Of a DNA stretch of 64,000 bases, positions 1 to 8,219 are shown piece by piece. The notes under the pieces were generated by a model. The model made no database searches. It was not told the origin of the DNA and saw only the letters and a list, made by a program, of their open reading frames with translations. Numbering within the stretch: position 1 is the first letter of the stretch; the number at the start of each line of letters is the position of its first letter. The DNA comes from Pseudomonas sp. PD9R (GTDB taxonomy: Bacteria; Pseudomonadota; Gammaproteobacteria; Pseudomonadales; Pseudomonadaceae), in the NCBI RefSeq assembly GCF_019200975.1, contig NZ_JAHTMR010000019.1:31898-95897 (forward strand). The letters are read 5' to 3'. Both the position numbers and the translations under genes were made by a program.

Positions 1-75
1 AAAGATCGCAGCCTTCGGCAGCTCCTACATGGGAATGCGTACCCCTGTAGGAGCTGCCGCAGGCTGCGATCTTTT
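1..75. repeat. REP pair, family A
   Basis: Inverted pair of the family A palindrome (AAAGATCGCAGCC ... GGCTGCGATCTTT), arms separated by a short spacer. It lies upstream of the DUF945 gene and may act as a transcript end or mRNA stabiliser for a gene left of the window. Confidence 0.9.
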
Positions 76-229
76 AAAACCGACGACACTCTTCACCTTT
101 AATCATTAAGTCGCCCCGCGCGCCTGATGCTAATCTGCACCCCACTTTCAGCGCAGTCGTGACCACAACCCGACATGGGTTCAGGGAAGACGACCACACT
201 TTCAACAACGGACATTGATCGGGTCATTC

Positions 230-1729
230 ATGAATAAATCAGCAGGCGTGCTTCTGGGAATTGTTGTCGCCATCGGTGCAATCAGCGCTGGCGGTGCCTG
301 GTACACCGGCACCAAAATCGAAGGCGTGGTGAATGCCTCGCTGATTGATGCCAACCAGCAACTGCAAGCCGCGCTGGTCGGTCACAAAGGCACGGCGACG
401 CTGGAGCTGGTGTCGCTGGAGCGTCATGTATTCAGCAGCACCGCGCACTATCGCCTCAAGGGCGACGGTGAAATGTTTGGCGAAGAGCCAATCGAGTTGC
501 TGTTTGTCGATCACATCGAACACGGCCCGCTGCCGTTCTCGCGCCTGGTGTCGCTGAAGTGGTTGCCGGTCATGGCCACCAGTCATTACGAACTGGAAAA
601 GACTCCGCTCACCGAAAAATGGTTCGCCGCCACCAAGGGCGCATCGCCACTCAAAGGCGTGGTCAATATCGGCTACGACAACTCCACCAACGGCACGCTC
701 GAACTGCTGCCGCTGGAAACCGCACTGGACGACAAATCCAGCCTGAAGTTTTCCGGCCTGAAGGTCGATGTTGCGGCTAGCGCCCAGGCGCAGAAGGTCA
801 AGGCTGACGGCTACATGGACAGCCTGAAGCTGACCACCGTTTCCGAAGATCAGGCGCCGGTACAGGTCGAGTTGAACGGCCTGACCCTGGCCAGCAACCT
901 GACCAAAAGCACCTACGGTTATTACACCGGCGAGAACACCGTCGCGCTCAGCGACAGCAAAACCACGTTCGGCGCCAAACAATCGGTGCTGGGCTTCAAG
1001 AATTTCGAAATGAAAAACCAGACCGAAGAATCGGGCACCAGCGCGTCCGGGCGTGCCGACTACAAGGTGGGCGAAGTGTCCTTGAACGGCAAGGCTGTTG
1101 GCTCGGCACAAATGGCCATGAGCCTGAAGAACCTCGACATCCCGGCCACTATGGCGCTGATGCAGATCTATCAGACCAGACTGCAACCGTACGAACAGGC
1201 CGTCGCCGAGGCCACCGAGGCGGGTCAACCCGCGCCAGAGCTGAAGCTGACCGAAGCCGAAGAGGCGCAGCTCAAAAGCAACCTGGAGCAATTGCTCGCT
1301 GCCGGTCCGCAGGTGGCCCTGGAAAACCTGTCGTTCAAAACCACCAACGGTGAAAGCCGCGCCAACCTGGTGCTGGACCTGACCAAGCCAGCATCGATCG
1401 AGGTGCCAACGGAGCAACTGATCAGGCAGTTGATCGCGTTGCTGGACATCAACCTGCAAGTGTCCAAGCCGATGTTGGTCGACGTGTTCACCGTGCAGTC
1501 GCAAATCGACGGCCAGACCGACGCCAAGCTCATTGCTGATCAGGCGACTGCCACCGCCGACATGTTCGGCAGCATGGCGGTCGGCACGCAATTGGCGAAA
1601 CTGGACGGTAATAACATCATCAGCAAACTGCACTACGCCAACAATCAGGTGGAATTCAACGGCCAGAAAATGACTGTTGAGGAGTTTGTCGGTTTCGTCA
1701 TGAGCAAGTTTGCTGGCCCGACTCAGTAA
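230..1729 (+). CDS. DUF945 family protein (YdgA-like)
   Basis: 499-residue envelope protein of the DUF945/YdgA family; its biochemical role is not established. The N-terminus holds one hydrophobic segment (about residues 4-22, ending AGGAWYTG), so it is probably anchored in the inner membrane with a large periplasmic domain rich in alternating beta-type sequence. The ATG at 230 (MNKSAGVLLG) is preferred over a TTG at 215 because the membrane segment follows it directly and family members start this way. It is a single-gene unit: a REP pair lies on each side. Family assignment rests on overall length, architecture and pattern. Confidence 0.8.
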   Translation: MNKSAGVLLGIVVAIGAISAGGAWYTGTKIEGVVNASLIDANQQLQAALVGHKGTATLELVSLERHVFSSTAHYRLKGDGEMFGEEPIELLFVDHIEHGPLPFSRLVSLKWLPVMATSHYELEKTPLTEKWFAATKGASPLKGVVNIGYDNSTNGTLELLPLETALDDKSSLKFSGLKVDVAASAQAQKVKADGYMDSLKLTTVSEDQAPVQVELNGLTLASNLTKSTYGYYTGENTVALSDSKTTFGAKQSVLGFKNFEMKNQTEESGTSASGRADYKVGEVSLNGKAVGSAQMAMSLKNLDIPATMALMQIYQTRLQPYEQAVAEATEAGQPAPELKLTEAEEAQLKSNLEQLLAAGPQVALENLSFKTTNGESRANLVLDLTKPASIEVPTEQLIRQLIALLDINLQVSKPMLVDVFTVQSQIDGQTDAKLIADQATATADMFGSMAVGTQLAKLDGNNIISKLHYANNQVEFNGQKMTVEEFVGFVMSKFAGPTQ

Positions 1730-1743
1730 GCACGGCACTCACC

Positions 1744-1817
1744 TGCAGGAGCTGCCGCAGGCTGCGATCTTGTGACTTTTGAAAATCAAAAGATCGCAGC
1801 CTGCCGCAGCTCCTGCA
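1744..1817. repeat. REP pair, family A
   Basis: Two inverted family A units with a central spacer between two convergent genes (DUF945 on plus, oxidoreductase on minus). The position suggests use as a bidirectional transcript end. Confidence 0.88.
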
Positions 1818-1829
1818 TGGAGTCGCGTT

Positions 1830-3353
1830 TCAGCCTCGGATCAAGCGCCACGCCTCGTCCATCGGCAGCGGCTGTTTCATCCTTTCAGCCAGCATCGCCA
1901 TCGTTCGCTCTTCCTCACAGGCCACGGCCGCCGTCACCACACCATTTTTGCCGAACAGCCCGATAAAGGGTGGTTGCGAAGGGTCACCCTTGAACTCGAC
2001 CTCGTCCCAGGCTTCGGCATGACCGAGGTAGTCGTAGTTTTTGCCGAAGTGCCAGGTCCAGAAATACGGGACGTCGAGGTAATGCTCGTCGCCACCGAGC
2101 ATGTTTGCGGCGGCAATCCGCGCCTGTTGTTGCGCCAGTCGCCAGTGTTCGATGCGTTGCGGCTGGCCGTTGAGCGGGAAGGTGGCGATATCGCCGGCGG
2201 CCCAGAGCCCATCGGTCACGCGCATGCCGCCATCGACGCGCAGTGAATGGTCCTTTTCCTGTGGCAGACCGTCAAACGGCCCGGTCGCCGGGCTTACGCC
2301 AATCCCTACCAACACCAGGTCCGCTGGAAACCGTTGCCCGTTATCCAGGCACACCGCTTCGACATGGGTTGAGCCTTCGATCCGTTCAACTTCGCCGTTC
2401 GCATGAAACATCACCCCATTGGCCTCATGCAGGGCGAGAATCGCCTTGCCGACGCTGTCGCCGAACTGTTTGGCAAAAGGCACTGGATGCCGGGCCAGAA
2501 CGGTGATGTCGAGGCCATGCTGGCGCAGGGCTGACGCGGACTCCATGGCGATAAAACTGTCACCGATAATCACCGCCCGTTGGCCGGGTTTGGCGCTGTC
2601 GAGAATCTGCTGCGCATGAGCTTTCGAGCGTAAAACGAATACCTGCGGCAGATCTGCTCCGGGCAATTTGAGCGAGTTGGGCACGCCGCCAGTGGCCAGC
2701 AACGCGGCGTCATAGATGAGCGATTGACCGTCGGCCAGGCGTAGCGATTGGGTGGCGGCGTCCAGGCTCGTCACTTCGCCCTGTATTCGCTCGATGCGCT
2801 GCTCACGGTAAAAGTCTTCGTCACGCAGCGACGGGATTTCATCGGGTGGTGTCTCCCCGGAAATCACGAACTTGCTCAGCACCGTACGGTCGTAACCGGC
2901 ACCGGTTTCTCGGTCGATCAGCAGCACGCGGCCACCGAAACCCTTTTCGCGCAACGCCGCTGCAGCTGCCGTGCCAGCGGCGCCGGCACCGACGATCACG
3001 AAAGTGCGCTCATCGTCGTTCGGCGGGGTATGGGCGTCCGACAAAGGTTGATCGCCGACCCACACCTCATCATCACGCACTTCAAGAGGGTAGCGCTTGA
3101 GGCTGTCCAGCGCCGGCGGCTCGCACAAGCCACCGTCCTCGATTCGAAACTGCGCTTTGTGCCATGGGCAGGTCAGGCGTCCGTGGCACAGCGCACCTTC
3201 GGCCAGCGGCGCCCCGGCATGAGGGCACTCGCCTTGATAGGCGCGTAATTGATCGCCGACTTTCAGCAGGAGGATTTTGCTGCCCTGGAGACTGACTTCC
3301 AGGCCGCGGTCTTCGGGCACATCGGCGAAACGGGCGACGCGATGCAGGGTCAT
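1830..3353 (-). CDS. Rieske-domain FAD/NAD-dependent oxidoreductase (AIF/ferredoxin reductase type)
   Basis: 507 residues with two parts. Residues 1-105 form a Rieske [2Fe-2S] domain: the ligand motifs CPHAG and CPWHKAQF are both intact. From about residue 115 comes a pyridine nucleotide-disulfide oxidoreductase fold with an FAD-binding GAGAAGTAAAAALREKGFGG motif, a second dinucleotide site (VIIGDSFIAMESASAL) and a conserved WAAGDIATFP near the C-terminus. This layout matches AIFM3-like reductases and ferredoxin reductases of Rieske oxygenases. No oxygenase gene is adjacent, so the partner is unknown. The gene is divergent from the PEBP gene across a 139-bp gap. Cytoplasmic, no signal peptide. 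Confidence 0.88.
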   Translation of the reverse strand: MTLHRVARFADVPEDRGLEVSLQGSKILLLKVGDQLRAYQGECPHAGAPLAEGALCHGRLTCPWHKAQFRIEDGGLCEPPALDSLKRYPLEVRDDEVWVGDQPLSDAHTPPNDDERTFVIVGAGAAGTAAAAALREKGFGGRVLLIDRETGAGYDRTVLSKFVISGETPPDEIPSLRDEDFYREQRIERIQGEVTSLDAATQSLRLADGQSLIYDAALLATGGVPNSLKLPGADLPQVFVLRSKAHAQQILDSAKPGQRAVIIGDSFIAMESASALRQHGLDITVLARHPVPFAKQFGDSVGKAILALHEANGVMFHANGEVERIEGSTHVEAVCLDNGQRFPADLVLVGIGVSPATGPFDGLPQEKDHSLRVDGGMRVTDGLWAAGDIATFPLNGQPQRIEHWRLAQQQARIAAANMLGGDEHYLDVPYFWTWHFGKNYDYLGHAEAWDEVEFKGDPSQPPFIGLFGKNGVVTAAVACEEERTMAMLAERMKQPLPMDEAWRLIRG

Positions 3354-3492
3354 GATCGCTCTCCAAGCTGTCGTTTCCCTTAAGAGTCTGATGCTTTTCT
3401 CGAGGTTCAGCCAATTCCCACTGCCACGGCGTGAACGGTCCAGCTATAGTTTGCACGCCGACGACGGCCCCACACGCACAAGGTACTCCGGC

Positions 3493-4056
3493 ATGACCCG
3501 ATTGACCTCTCTCAACCCTTGGCTCGCGGCCGTAGCAGTTGCCCTTTGCGTTCAGTTTCCGGCGCAGGCGGCTCAGGAACGTTTCACCCTGAACATCCCA
3601 GGTGTGTCGGATGACCGTCTGTTCACTTCCGCCGCTGCCAGCGATGCAAAGGGTTGCGGCGGGCACAATGTTTCACCGGCGCTGAGCTGGAACGCAGGTC
3701 CGGCGGGCACGCTCAGTTACGCCGTCGTCATGCACGATCCGGATGGCCAGAAAGGCCAGGGCGTTGATCATTGGGTGCATTACGGCATCAAGGCCGCTAC
3801 CCATCAGATCCCGGCCGGCGTCGGCGCAAAATCCACCCTTGAAGGCGTGGCTGGCATTAACAGCAAAGGCACCCCAGGGTATGTTGGCCCTTGCCCGCCG
3901 GCTGACGACAGTGCCCACCACTACATCATCCAGATCTACGCCCTGGACCTGGCCCCCGAAGCATTGCCCGCCGGCCTGAGCCGTGAGCAATTGCTGGAAA
4001 GAATCAAAGGTCATGTGCTGAAAAACAGCAGTGTGGTGCGGCGTTATCACCGCTGA
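3493..4056 (+). CDS. YbhB/YbcL family (PEBP, Raf kinase inhibitor-like) secreted protein
   Basis: 187 residues beginning MTRLTSLNPWLAAV, with a classic signal peptide cleaved after AQA (about residue 27). The mature part has the PEBP signature: a VMHDPDG ligand-site segment, WVHYGI, and a GYVGPCPP segment close to the C-terminal helix. The ATG at 3493 is chosen because it gives the signal peptide; the reading frame is open upstream but runs into the divergent promoter region. Bacterial PEBP proteins have no settled substrate. It is followed 86 bp later by the VWA gene and may be transcribed with it. Confidence 0.88.
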   Translation: MTRLTSLNPWLAAVAVALCVQFPAQAAQERFTLNIPGVSDDRLFTSAAASDAKGCGGHNVSPALSWNAGPAGTLSYAVVMHDPDGQKGQGVDHWVHYGIKAATHQIPAGVGAKSTLEGVAGINSKGTPGYVGPCPPADDSAHHYIIQIYALDLAPEALPAGLSREQLLERIKGHVLKNSSVVRRYHR

Positions 4057-4142
4057 AGATTTTTTAGCGAGGTTTAACCCGAACCGGTTGGGCTGCCCGT
4101 CTCAGAGGATGAATGGATCAATTTCCTCCTGAGGTCAGCCCC

Positions 4143-5879
4143 ATGCTTTTTCCTCTACAGCTCCTCCCACTGCATGTCCTCCGCCCCGCCGCCCAGGGTT
4201 TCGCCGCCGGGGTGCTGCTGGCCGCCGGCGGTTGCGGCGTTTCGTCCAAACCTGAATCCGCCAATGTGCCGCCACCCGCCCAGTCTGAGCTGCAAATCGA
4301 AGCCTTGGTGCAACGCGAGGCAGCTTTAGCCGATTCTGTGGGCGCCGATGACTCATTGGCCAAACGCAGTGTGCGTGCAGCGCCCATGGCCTCGTTTGCG
4401 CCGTTGCCAGAGGGTTCGCTACCGGGTTATCGAGATGAGCCGCGCGAACAGTATCAAGCGCTGGCGGATAACCCGATCCACAGCGTTGCCGAAGCGCCGG
4501 TCTCGACCTTCAGCGCCGACGTCGACACCGGTGCCTACGCCAATGTCCGCCGTTTGCTCAACCAGGGACGCCTGCCGCCTGAAGGCGCGGTGCGGCTGGA
4601 GGAAATGGTCAATTACTTCCCTTACGACTACGCCTTGCCTACGGATGGCTCGCCCTTCGGCGTAACCACCGAGTTGGCGCCATCGCCGTGGAACCCGCAT
4701 ACCCGTCTGCTGCGCATTGGTATCAAGGCCTCGGACCGCGCGGTCGCGGAACTGGCCCCGGCGAATTTGGTGTTTCTGGTGGATGTATCCGGCTCCATGG
4801 ATCGCCGCGAGGGCTTGCCTTTGGTTAAAAGCACACTGAAATTGTTGGTCGACCAGTTACGTGATCAGGATCGGGTGTCACTGGTGGTCTACGCCGGCGA
4901 ATCCCGTGTCGTGCTGGAACCCACTTCCGGGCGGGAAAAAGAGAAGATTCGCTCAGCCATCGATCAACTCAGCGCTGGCGGTTCCACAGCCGGTGCCTCG
5001 GGGATCGAGCTGGCCTATCGAATGGCCCGGCAGGCGTTTATCCCCAACGGCATCAACCGCATCCTGTTGGCCACTGACGGTGACTTCAATGTCGGCATCA
5101 GCGACTTCGACCGTCTCAAGCAAATGGCTGTGGATAAGCGCAAGACAGGCGTGTCCTTGACCACCCTGGGTTTTGGCGTGGATAACTACAATGAACATCT
5201 GATGGAGCAACTGGCCGACGCTGGCAATGGCAACTACGCCTACATCGATAACCTGCGCGAGGCGCGCAAGGTGTTGGTGGATCAACTCGGCTCGACCCTC
5301 GCGGTGGTGGCGAAGAATGTGAAGTTGCAGGTGGAGTTCAATCCGGCGCAGGTCAGTGAATATCGTTTGTTGGGCTATGAAAATCGCGCGTTGAAGCGTG
5401 AGGATTTCAACAACGACAAGGTAGACGCCGGTGAAATTGGTGCAGGGCATACGGTGACGGCGTTGTACGAAATTGTCCCTGTTGGCGAGAAGGGTTGGCT
5501 GGAGCCGTTGCGCTACGGTAAATCGGGCACCGCTGCTTCTGAGAAGATCGGGGAACTGGCAATGTTACGTGTGCGTTATCAGTTGCCTGAAGGTGGGAAT
5601 AGTCGCTTGATCGAGCGGCCAATCGATGGTGCCTCGGCCGGCAACGCCAGCGACGACCTACGCTTTGCGGCGGCGGTGGCGGCGTTTTCCCAACAACTCA
5701 AGGACGGTCGCTATACCGGCGACTTCAGCCTGAAAGACACTGAGGCATTGGCCCGTGGTGCACGGGGCGATGACCGCTTCGGCCTGCGCGGCGAGTTCGT
5801 GCAACTGGTGGAACTGGCGCAAAGCTTGCGCACGACCACCGCGTCCAACCCGACGGCCACTGACCGACGGATTGAATAG
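4143..5879 (+). CDS. VWA-domain protein (YfbK-like), probable lipoprotein
   Basis: About 578 residues. The N-terminus is a long hydrophobic export signal ending LLAAGGCGV; the Cys suggests a lipoprotein, although AGG is a weak lipobox. Next comes the conserved N-terminal YfbK domain (TFSADVDTGAYANVRRLL), then a von Willebrand A domain with a complete MIDAS (DVSGSMD, and the TDGDFN loop), and a C-terminal DUF3520-type region. Such proteins bind divalent metal and probably act as envelope scaffolds; function is unproven. A second start at 4113 also has a purine-rich site upstream, so ten extra residues are possible. Its stop overlaps the start of the next small ORF (TAGTG). Confidence 0.85.
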   Translation: MLFPLQLLPLHVLRPAAQGFAAGVLLAAGGCGVSSKPESANVPPPAQSELQIEALVQREAALADSVGADDSLAKRSVRAAPMASFAPLPEGSLPGYRDEPREQYQALADNPIHSVAEAPVSTFSADVDTGAYANVRRLLNQGRLPPEGAVRLEEMVNYFPYDYALPTDGSPFGVTTELAPSPWNPHTRLLRIGIKASDRAVAELAPANLVFLVDVSGSMDRREGLPLVKSTLKLLVDQLRDQDRVSLVVYAGESRVVLEPTSGREKEKIRSAIDQLSAGGSTAGASGIELAYRMARQAFIPNGINRILLATDGDFNVGISDFDRLKQMAVDKRKTGVSLTTLGFGVDNYNEHLMEQLADAGNGNYAYIDNLREARKVLVDQLGSTLAVVAKNVKLQVEFNPAQVSEYRLLGYENRALKREDFNNDKVDAGEIGAGHTVTALYEIVPVGEKGWLEPLRYGKSGTAASEKIGELAMLRVRYQLPEGGNSRLIERPIDGASAGNASDDLRFAAAVAAFSQQLKDGRYTGDFSLKDTEALARGARGDDRFGLRGEFVQLVELAQSLRTTTASNPTATDRRIE

Positions 5880-6016
5880 TGAGCCGATTAAAAGGCTTCA
5901 TCAGCCAGCTGCTCGCATCTGCAGGCAGCCCTTACGCCAGCAGCGACGAATCGCTGCTGGCGCGTTATCGCGACGAAAACCTCACCGCGCGACTCAAGGA
6001 TTTGCAGAGAAACTAA
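5879..6016 (+). CDS. 45-residue ORF resembling an ECF sigma factor N-terminus
   Basis: A GTG start shares its G with the stop of the VWA gene and the frame stays open for 45 codons. The product reads MSRLKGFISQ at the start and contains DESLLARYRDENLTARLKDL. The DESLLARYR part resembles the start of region 2 of ECF sigma factors, but the protein stops where the rest of sigma-2 should follow. The overlap suggests translational coupling. It could be a truncated sigma factor relic or an independent small protein; nothing decides between them here. Confidence 0.45.
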   Translation: MSRLKGFISQLLASAGSPYASSDESLLARYRDENLTARLKDLQRN

Positions 6017-6023
6017 TCGCCAT

Positions 6024-6302
6024 ATGCCCGACAATTTGGCATCAAAGCCTGAAAGCGCGCACTATCTGGCCATAGTCGATGCGCTGGAGGATGCCGTGAC
6101 AAAAAAAATCGACCGTATCGCCCAAATGCTCAACTGCCCGGAAAAGGGCGAGGAACTGCGGCGAGCGATTACTGAGAGTCGTAAGGATTTTCTGCTGAAT
6201 CAGCCGGAAGCGGATGAGTCCGATGAAGAGGACGTTCTCGAAGAAGTGTTTGATGACGACGAGGATGATGAGTACGACGAATTTGATTGGACGACAGAGT
6301 AA
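6024..6302 (+). CDS. small acidic hypothetical protein
   Basis: 92 residues. The first 55 look like a compact helical domain (ALEDAVTKKIDRIAQML, a CPEKGEELRRAI segment). The last 35 are extremely acidic with runs such as EEVFDDDEDDEYDEFDW. No known family is recognised. It starts 7 bp after the preceding small ORF and is likely co-transcribed with the VWA gene. The acidic tail could mimic nucleic acid or bind a basic partner, but that is inference only. Confidence 0.65.
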   Translation: MPDNLASKPESAHYLAIVDALEDAVTKKIDRIAQMLNCPEKGEELRRAITESRKDFLLNQPEADESDEEDVLEEVFDDDEDDEYDEFDWTTE

Positions 6303-6985
6303 AAAATTGCCGCGACCGTGTTTTATTGCAAATTTTTCAGATAAAACGAACCACCTTGATGCTCAACATTTGAATCCGCCTTCCCTCTAACCCCCCCATA
6401 AACCTTAGAATTTAAGGCGTTCTCTTTTTTGCGTTTGCTGTACCAAGCGGGATTTTAACCCGCGCCCTCTGCCTTCAAATTCCTGGAAACTGACGTTTAA
6501 AATCAATACGTTAGTGAGAGTTAGTTGCAAAATTCGATTCCGTCGCAGTTTGCTTCCATTTTTTTCAAAACAGGTCACAACTGAAAAAGCGACAGCTTTT
6601 TGCGCACAGCAATGGCATTGATACCGTGATGTGGCGAGACTTTGACGTTAGAGGTGCCCTTTGCTGGCGTTCCTGAGCGTTTTGAACTGTGGACGTCTTG
6701 AGATAAGAAGTTGGCTGGCGCAAGGCAAATTGATTGTTTTGGCCAAAAATGGTATCCAAAAAAAGTGGACGCCATCACCCTGCGCGGCGGTGTCAAGAGG
6801 GCGTGTTTTACGGACGATTACTGACGGCGCCATCATCATCGCGTAGTATGTGCCGACTTAGATTAACACTTACGATCCCGTACAGCAGTGGGCCTCACGA
6901 GCCTTCAGGATCGATAAAAATATTAAAGCGTCAAGATTATATAGTGTTTTATATAAACTCTAGCCGAATAAAGGAAGTAAAAAGA
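6303..6985. other. AT-rich gap opening the accessory island
   Basis: No convincing gene. Base composition drops here compared with the left flank. It contains the tRNA-like relic at 6441-6478, several stop-rich frames, and at its right end a purine-rich AAGGAAG ribosome site for the glycosyltransferase. It probably holds the island promoter; no JUMPstart-like element was recognised. Confidence 0.5.
6441..6478 (-). pseudogene. degenerate tRNA 3' fragment
   Basis: Read on the minus strand, a perfect five-pair T-stem (GCGGG / CCCGC) encloses an altered T-loop TTAAAAT, and the flanking bases resemble a variable region and acceptor 3' strand. Aligned without gaps to the same part of the tRNA-Arg(CCG) gene at 15127-15203, about 29 of 37 positions agree, in the same orientation. 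The 5' half of a tRNA is not present. It is read as a relic of a tRNA end, possibly an old attachment site. Confidence 0.45.
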
Positions 6986-7993
6986 GTGAGTGCAGTTGAA
7001 AGCATAATGCATATAGGAGCAAATATAGAGACGAATGTGAAAGTGGCCGTAGTAGTGCCCTCCTACAAGGTCTGTGCTCATATTCTAGATGTGGTCTCCG
7101 CTATAGGTCCGGAAGTCGCTCGTATTTATATTGTGGACGACTGTTGTCCTGACGGCTCTGGCGATTTTGTATTAAATAATTGTTCCGACGATAGAGTTGT
7201 AGTTTTAAAGAACAAAGAAAATCTCGGCGTAGGTGGCGCTGTAATGGCAGGGTACAGAGCTGCTATTAATGATGGAATGGAAATCATTGTAAAAATAGAC
7301 GGTGATGGGCAGATGGATCCATCCCTGATTTCGGACTTTATACTTCCTATAATCTTGGGCGAGGCTGATTATACTAAAGGTAACCGCTTTTTTGACTTAG
7401 AACAAATTAGATCAATGCCACGAGTTAGATTATTTGGCAATGCTGTACTTTCGTTCATGACTAAAATCTCCTCTGGGTACTGGAATCTTTTTGATCCTAC
7501 CAATGGATTTACGGCGATACATTCGGACGTTGCAAAACATTTGCCCTTTGACAAAATTAGTAACAGGTATTTTTTCGAAACAGATATGTTGTTTCGTCTT
7601 AATATACTTAGGGCTGTGTCTGTCGATGTGCCTATGGATGCGAAATATGGGGATGAAGTTAGCAATTTGAAAGCGTCAAAAATAGTTTTTGAGTTTTTGT
7701 TTAAGCATATAAGAAACTTCAGTAAAAGAATTTTTTACAATTACTATCTTCGCGACATGTCACTAGCGTCAATCGAAATGCCGCTGGGTGTTGTGCTCGT
7801 TTTATCCGGCGGAATTTATGGCGTTGCAAATTTAATTGGATCAATCCACACCGGCATCTCAACGTCTGCAGGTACGGTAATGCTGGCCGCACTTCCTTTG
7901 ATCCTTGGCGTTCAATTTTTACTTGCCTTCATCGGTTATGATATAGCATCTGTTCCAAAGAGGCCGTTTCATAGGTTAAGGAAGAAGAAGTGA
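6986..7993 (+). CDS. glycosyltransferase family 2 with C-terminal membrane segments (DPM1/GtrB-like)
   Basis: 335 residues from a GTG start preceded by AAGGAAG at 8 bp; an ATG seven codons later (7007) is the alternative. The GT-A nucleotide-sugar fold is clear: VAVVVPSYKV at the start, IYIVDDCCPDGSGD, NLGVGGAVMAGYRAA and the metal-binding KIDGDGQMDP. Two membrane helices close the protein (MPLGVVLVLSGGIYGVANLI and MLAALPLILGVQFLLAFIGY). The layout is that of dolichyl/polyprenyl-phosphate sugar synthases such as GtrB and ArnC, which load a sugar on undecaprenyl phosphate at the cytoplasmic face. It is the first gene of the AT-rich island; codon use is unlike the flanks. The sugar is unknown. 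Confidence 0.85.
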   Translation: MSAVESIMHIGANIETNVKVAVVVPSYKVCAHILDVVSAIGPEVARIYIVDDCCPDGSGDFVLNNCSDDRVVVLKNKENLGVGGAVMAGYRAAINDGMEIIVKIDGDGQMDPSLISDFILPIILGEADYTKGNRFFDLEQIRSMPRVRLFGNAVLSFMTKISSGYWNLFDPTNGFTAIHSDVAKHLPFDKISNRYFFETDMLFRLNILRAVSVDVPMDAKYGDEVSNLKASKIVFEFLFKHIRNFSKRIFYNYYLRDMSLASIEMPLGVVLVLSGGIYGVANLIGSIHTGISTSAGTVMLAALPLILGVQFLLAFIGYDIASVPKRPFHRLRKKK

Positions 7994-8017
7994 TTCAGTT
8001 GTTAGTGATAATAGGTG

Positions 8018-8188
8018 ATGTTGGAATTGCGTGCAGCCATAGTATCAAGTTGCGCGCATCTTTTCTTTGGAAGAATTATATTGGTTCCGGTAGAACGCCC
8101 GTTTATGCTTGGGGAGAGGTTTGAAGTTCAGGGCTTTCTGAGTGGTCTGCTAATATTTTGCGGTGTCGTAACTGCGGTTAAGTTGTAA
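8018..8188 (+). pseudogene. possible remnant of a small membrane protein
   Basis: A 56-codon frame (MLELRAAIVSS...) contains LGERFEVQGFLSG then LLIFCGVVTAV, which resembles the last helix of SMR/EamA-type transporters. A different frame that starts with a GTG overlapping the glycosyltransferase stop (7990) also begins with a hydrophobic stretch (IQLLVIIGDVG) and ends at about 8124. The two together could be one frameshifted gene. Similarity is weak and the segment may be non-coding. Confidence 0.25.
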
Positions 8189-8219
8189 ATAATATAAATC
8201 AATAGGGCGCTGCGAACTC

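Noticed and set aside
239..1738. Long minus-strand open frame opposite the DUF945 gene
   Set aside because: Translation is His/Gln/Arg-rich without domains; it is the antisense shadow usual in GC-rich Pseudomonas DNA. The same holds for the long frames opposite gabD, gabT, cysA, triC and the receptor.
5879..6302. One split gene made of the sigma-like ORF and the acidic protein
   Set aside because: The acidic protein has its own start and composition, and the two sequences do not complement each other as parts of one sigma factor.
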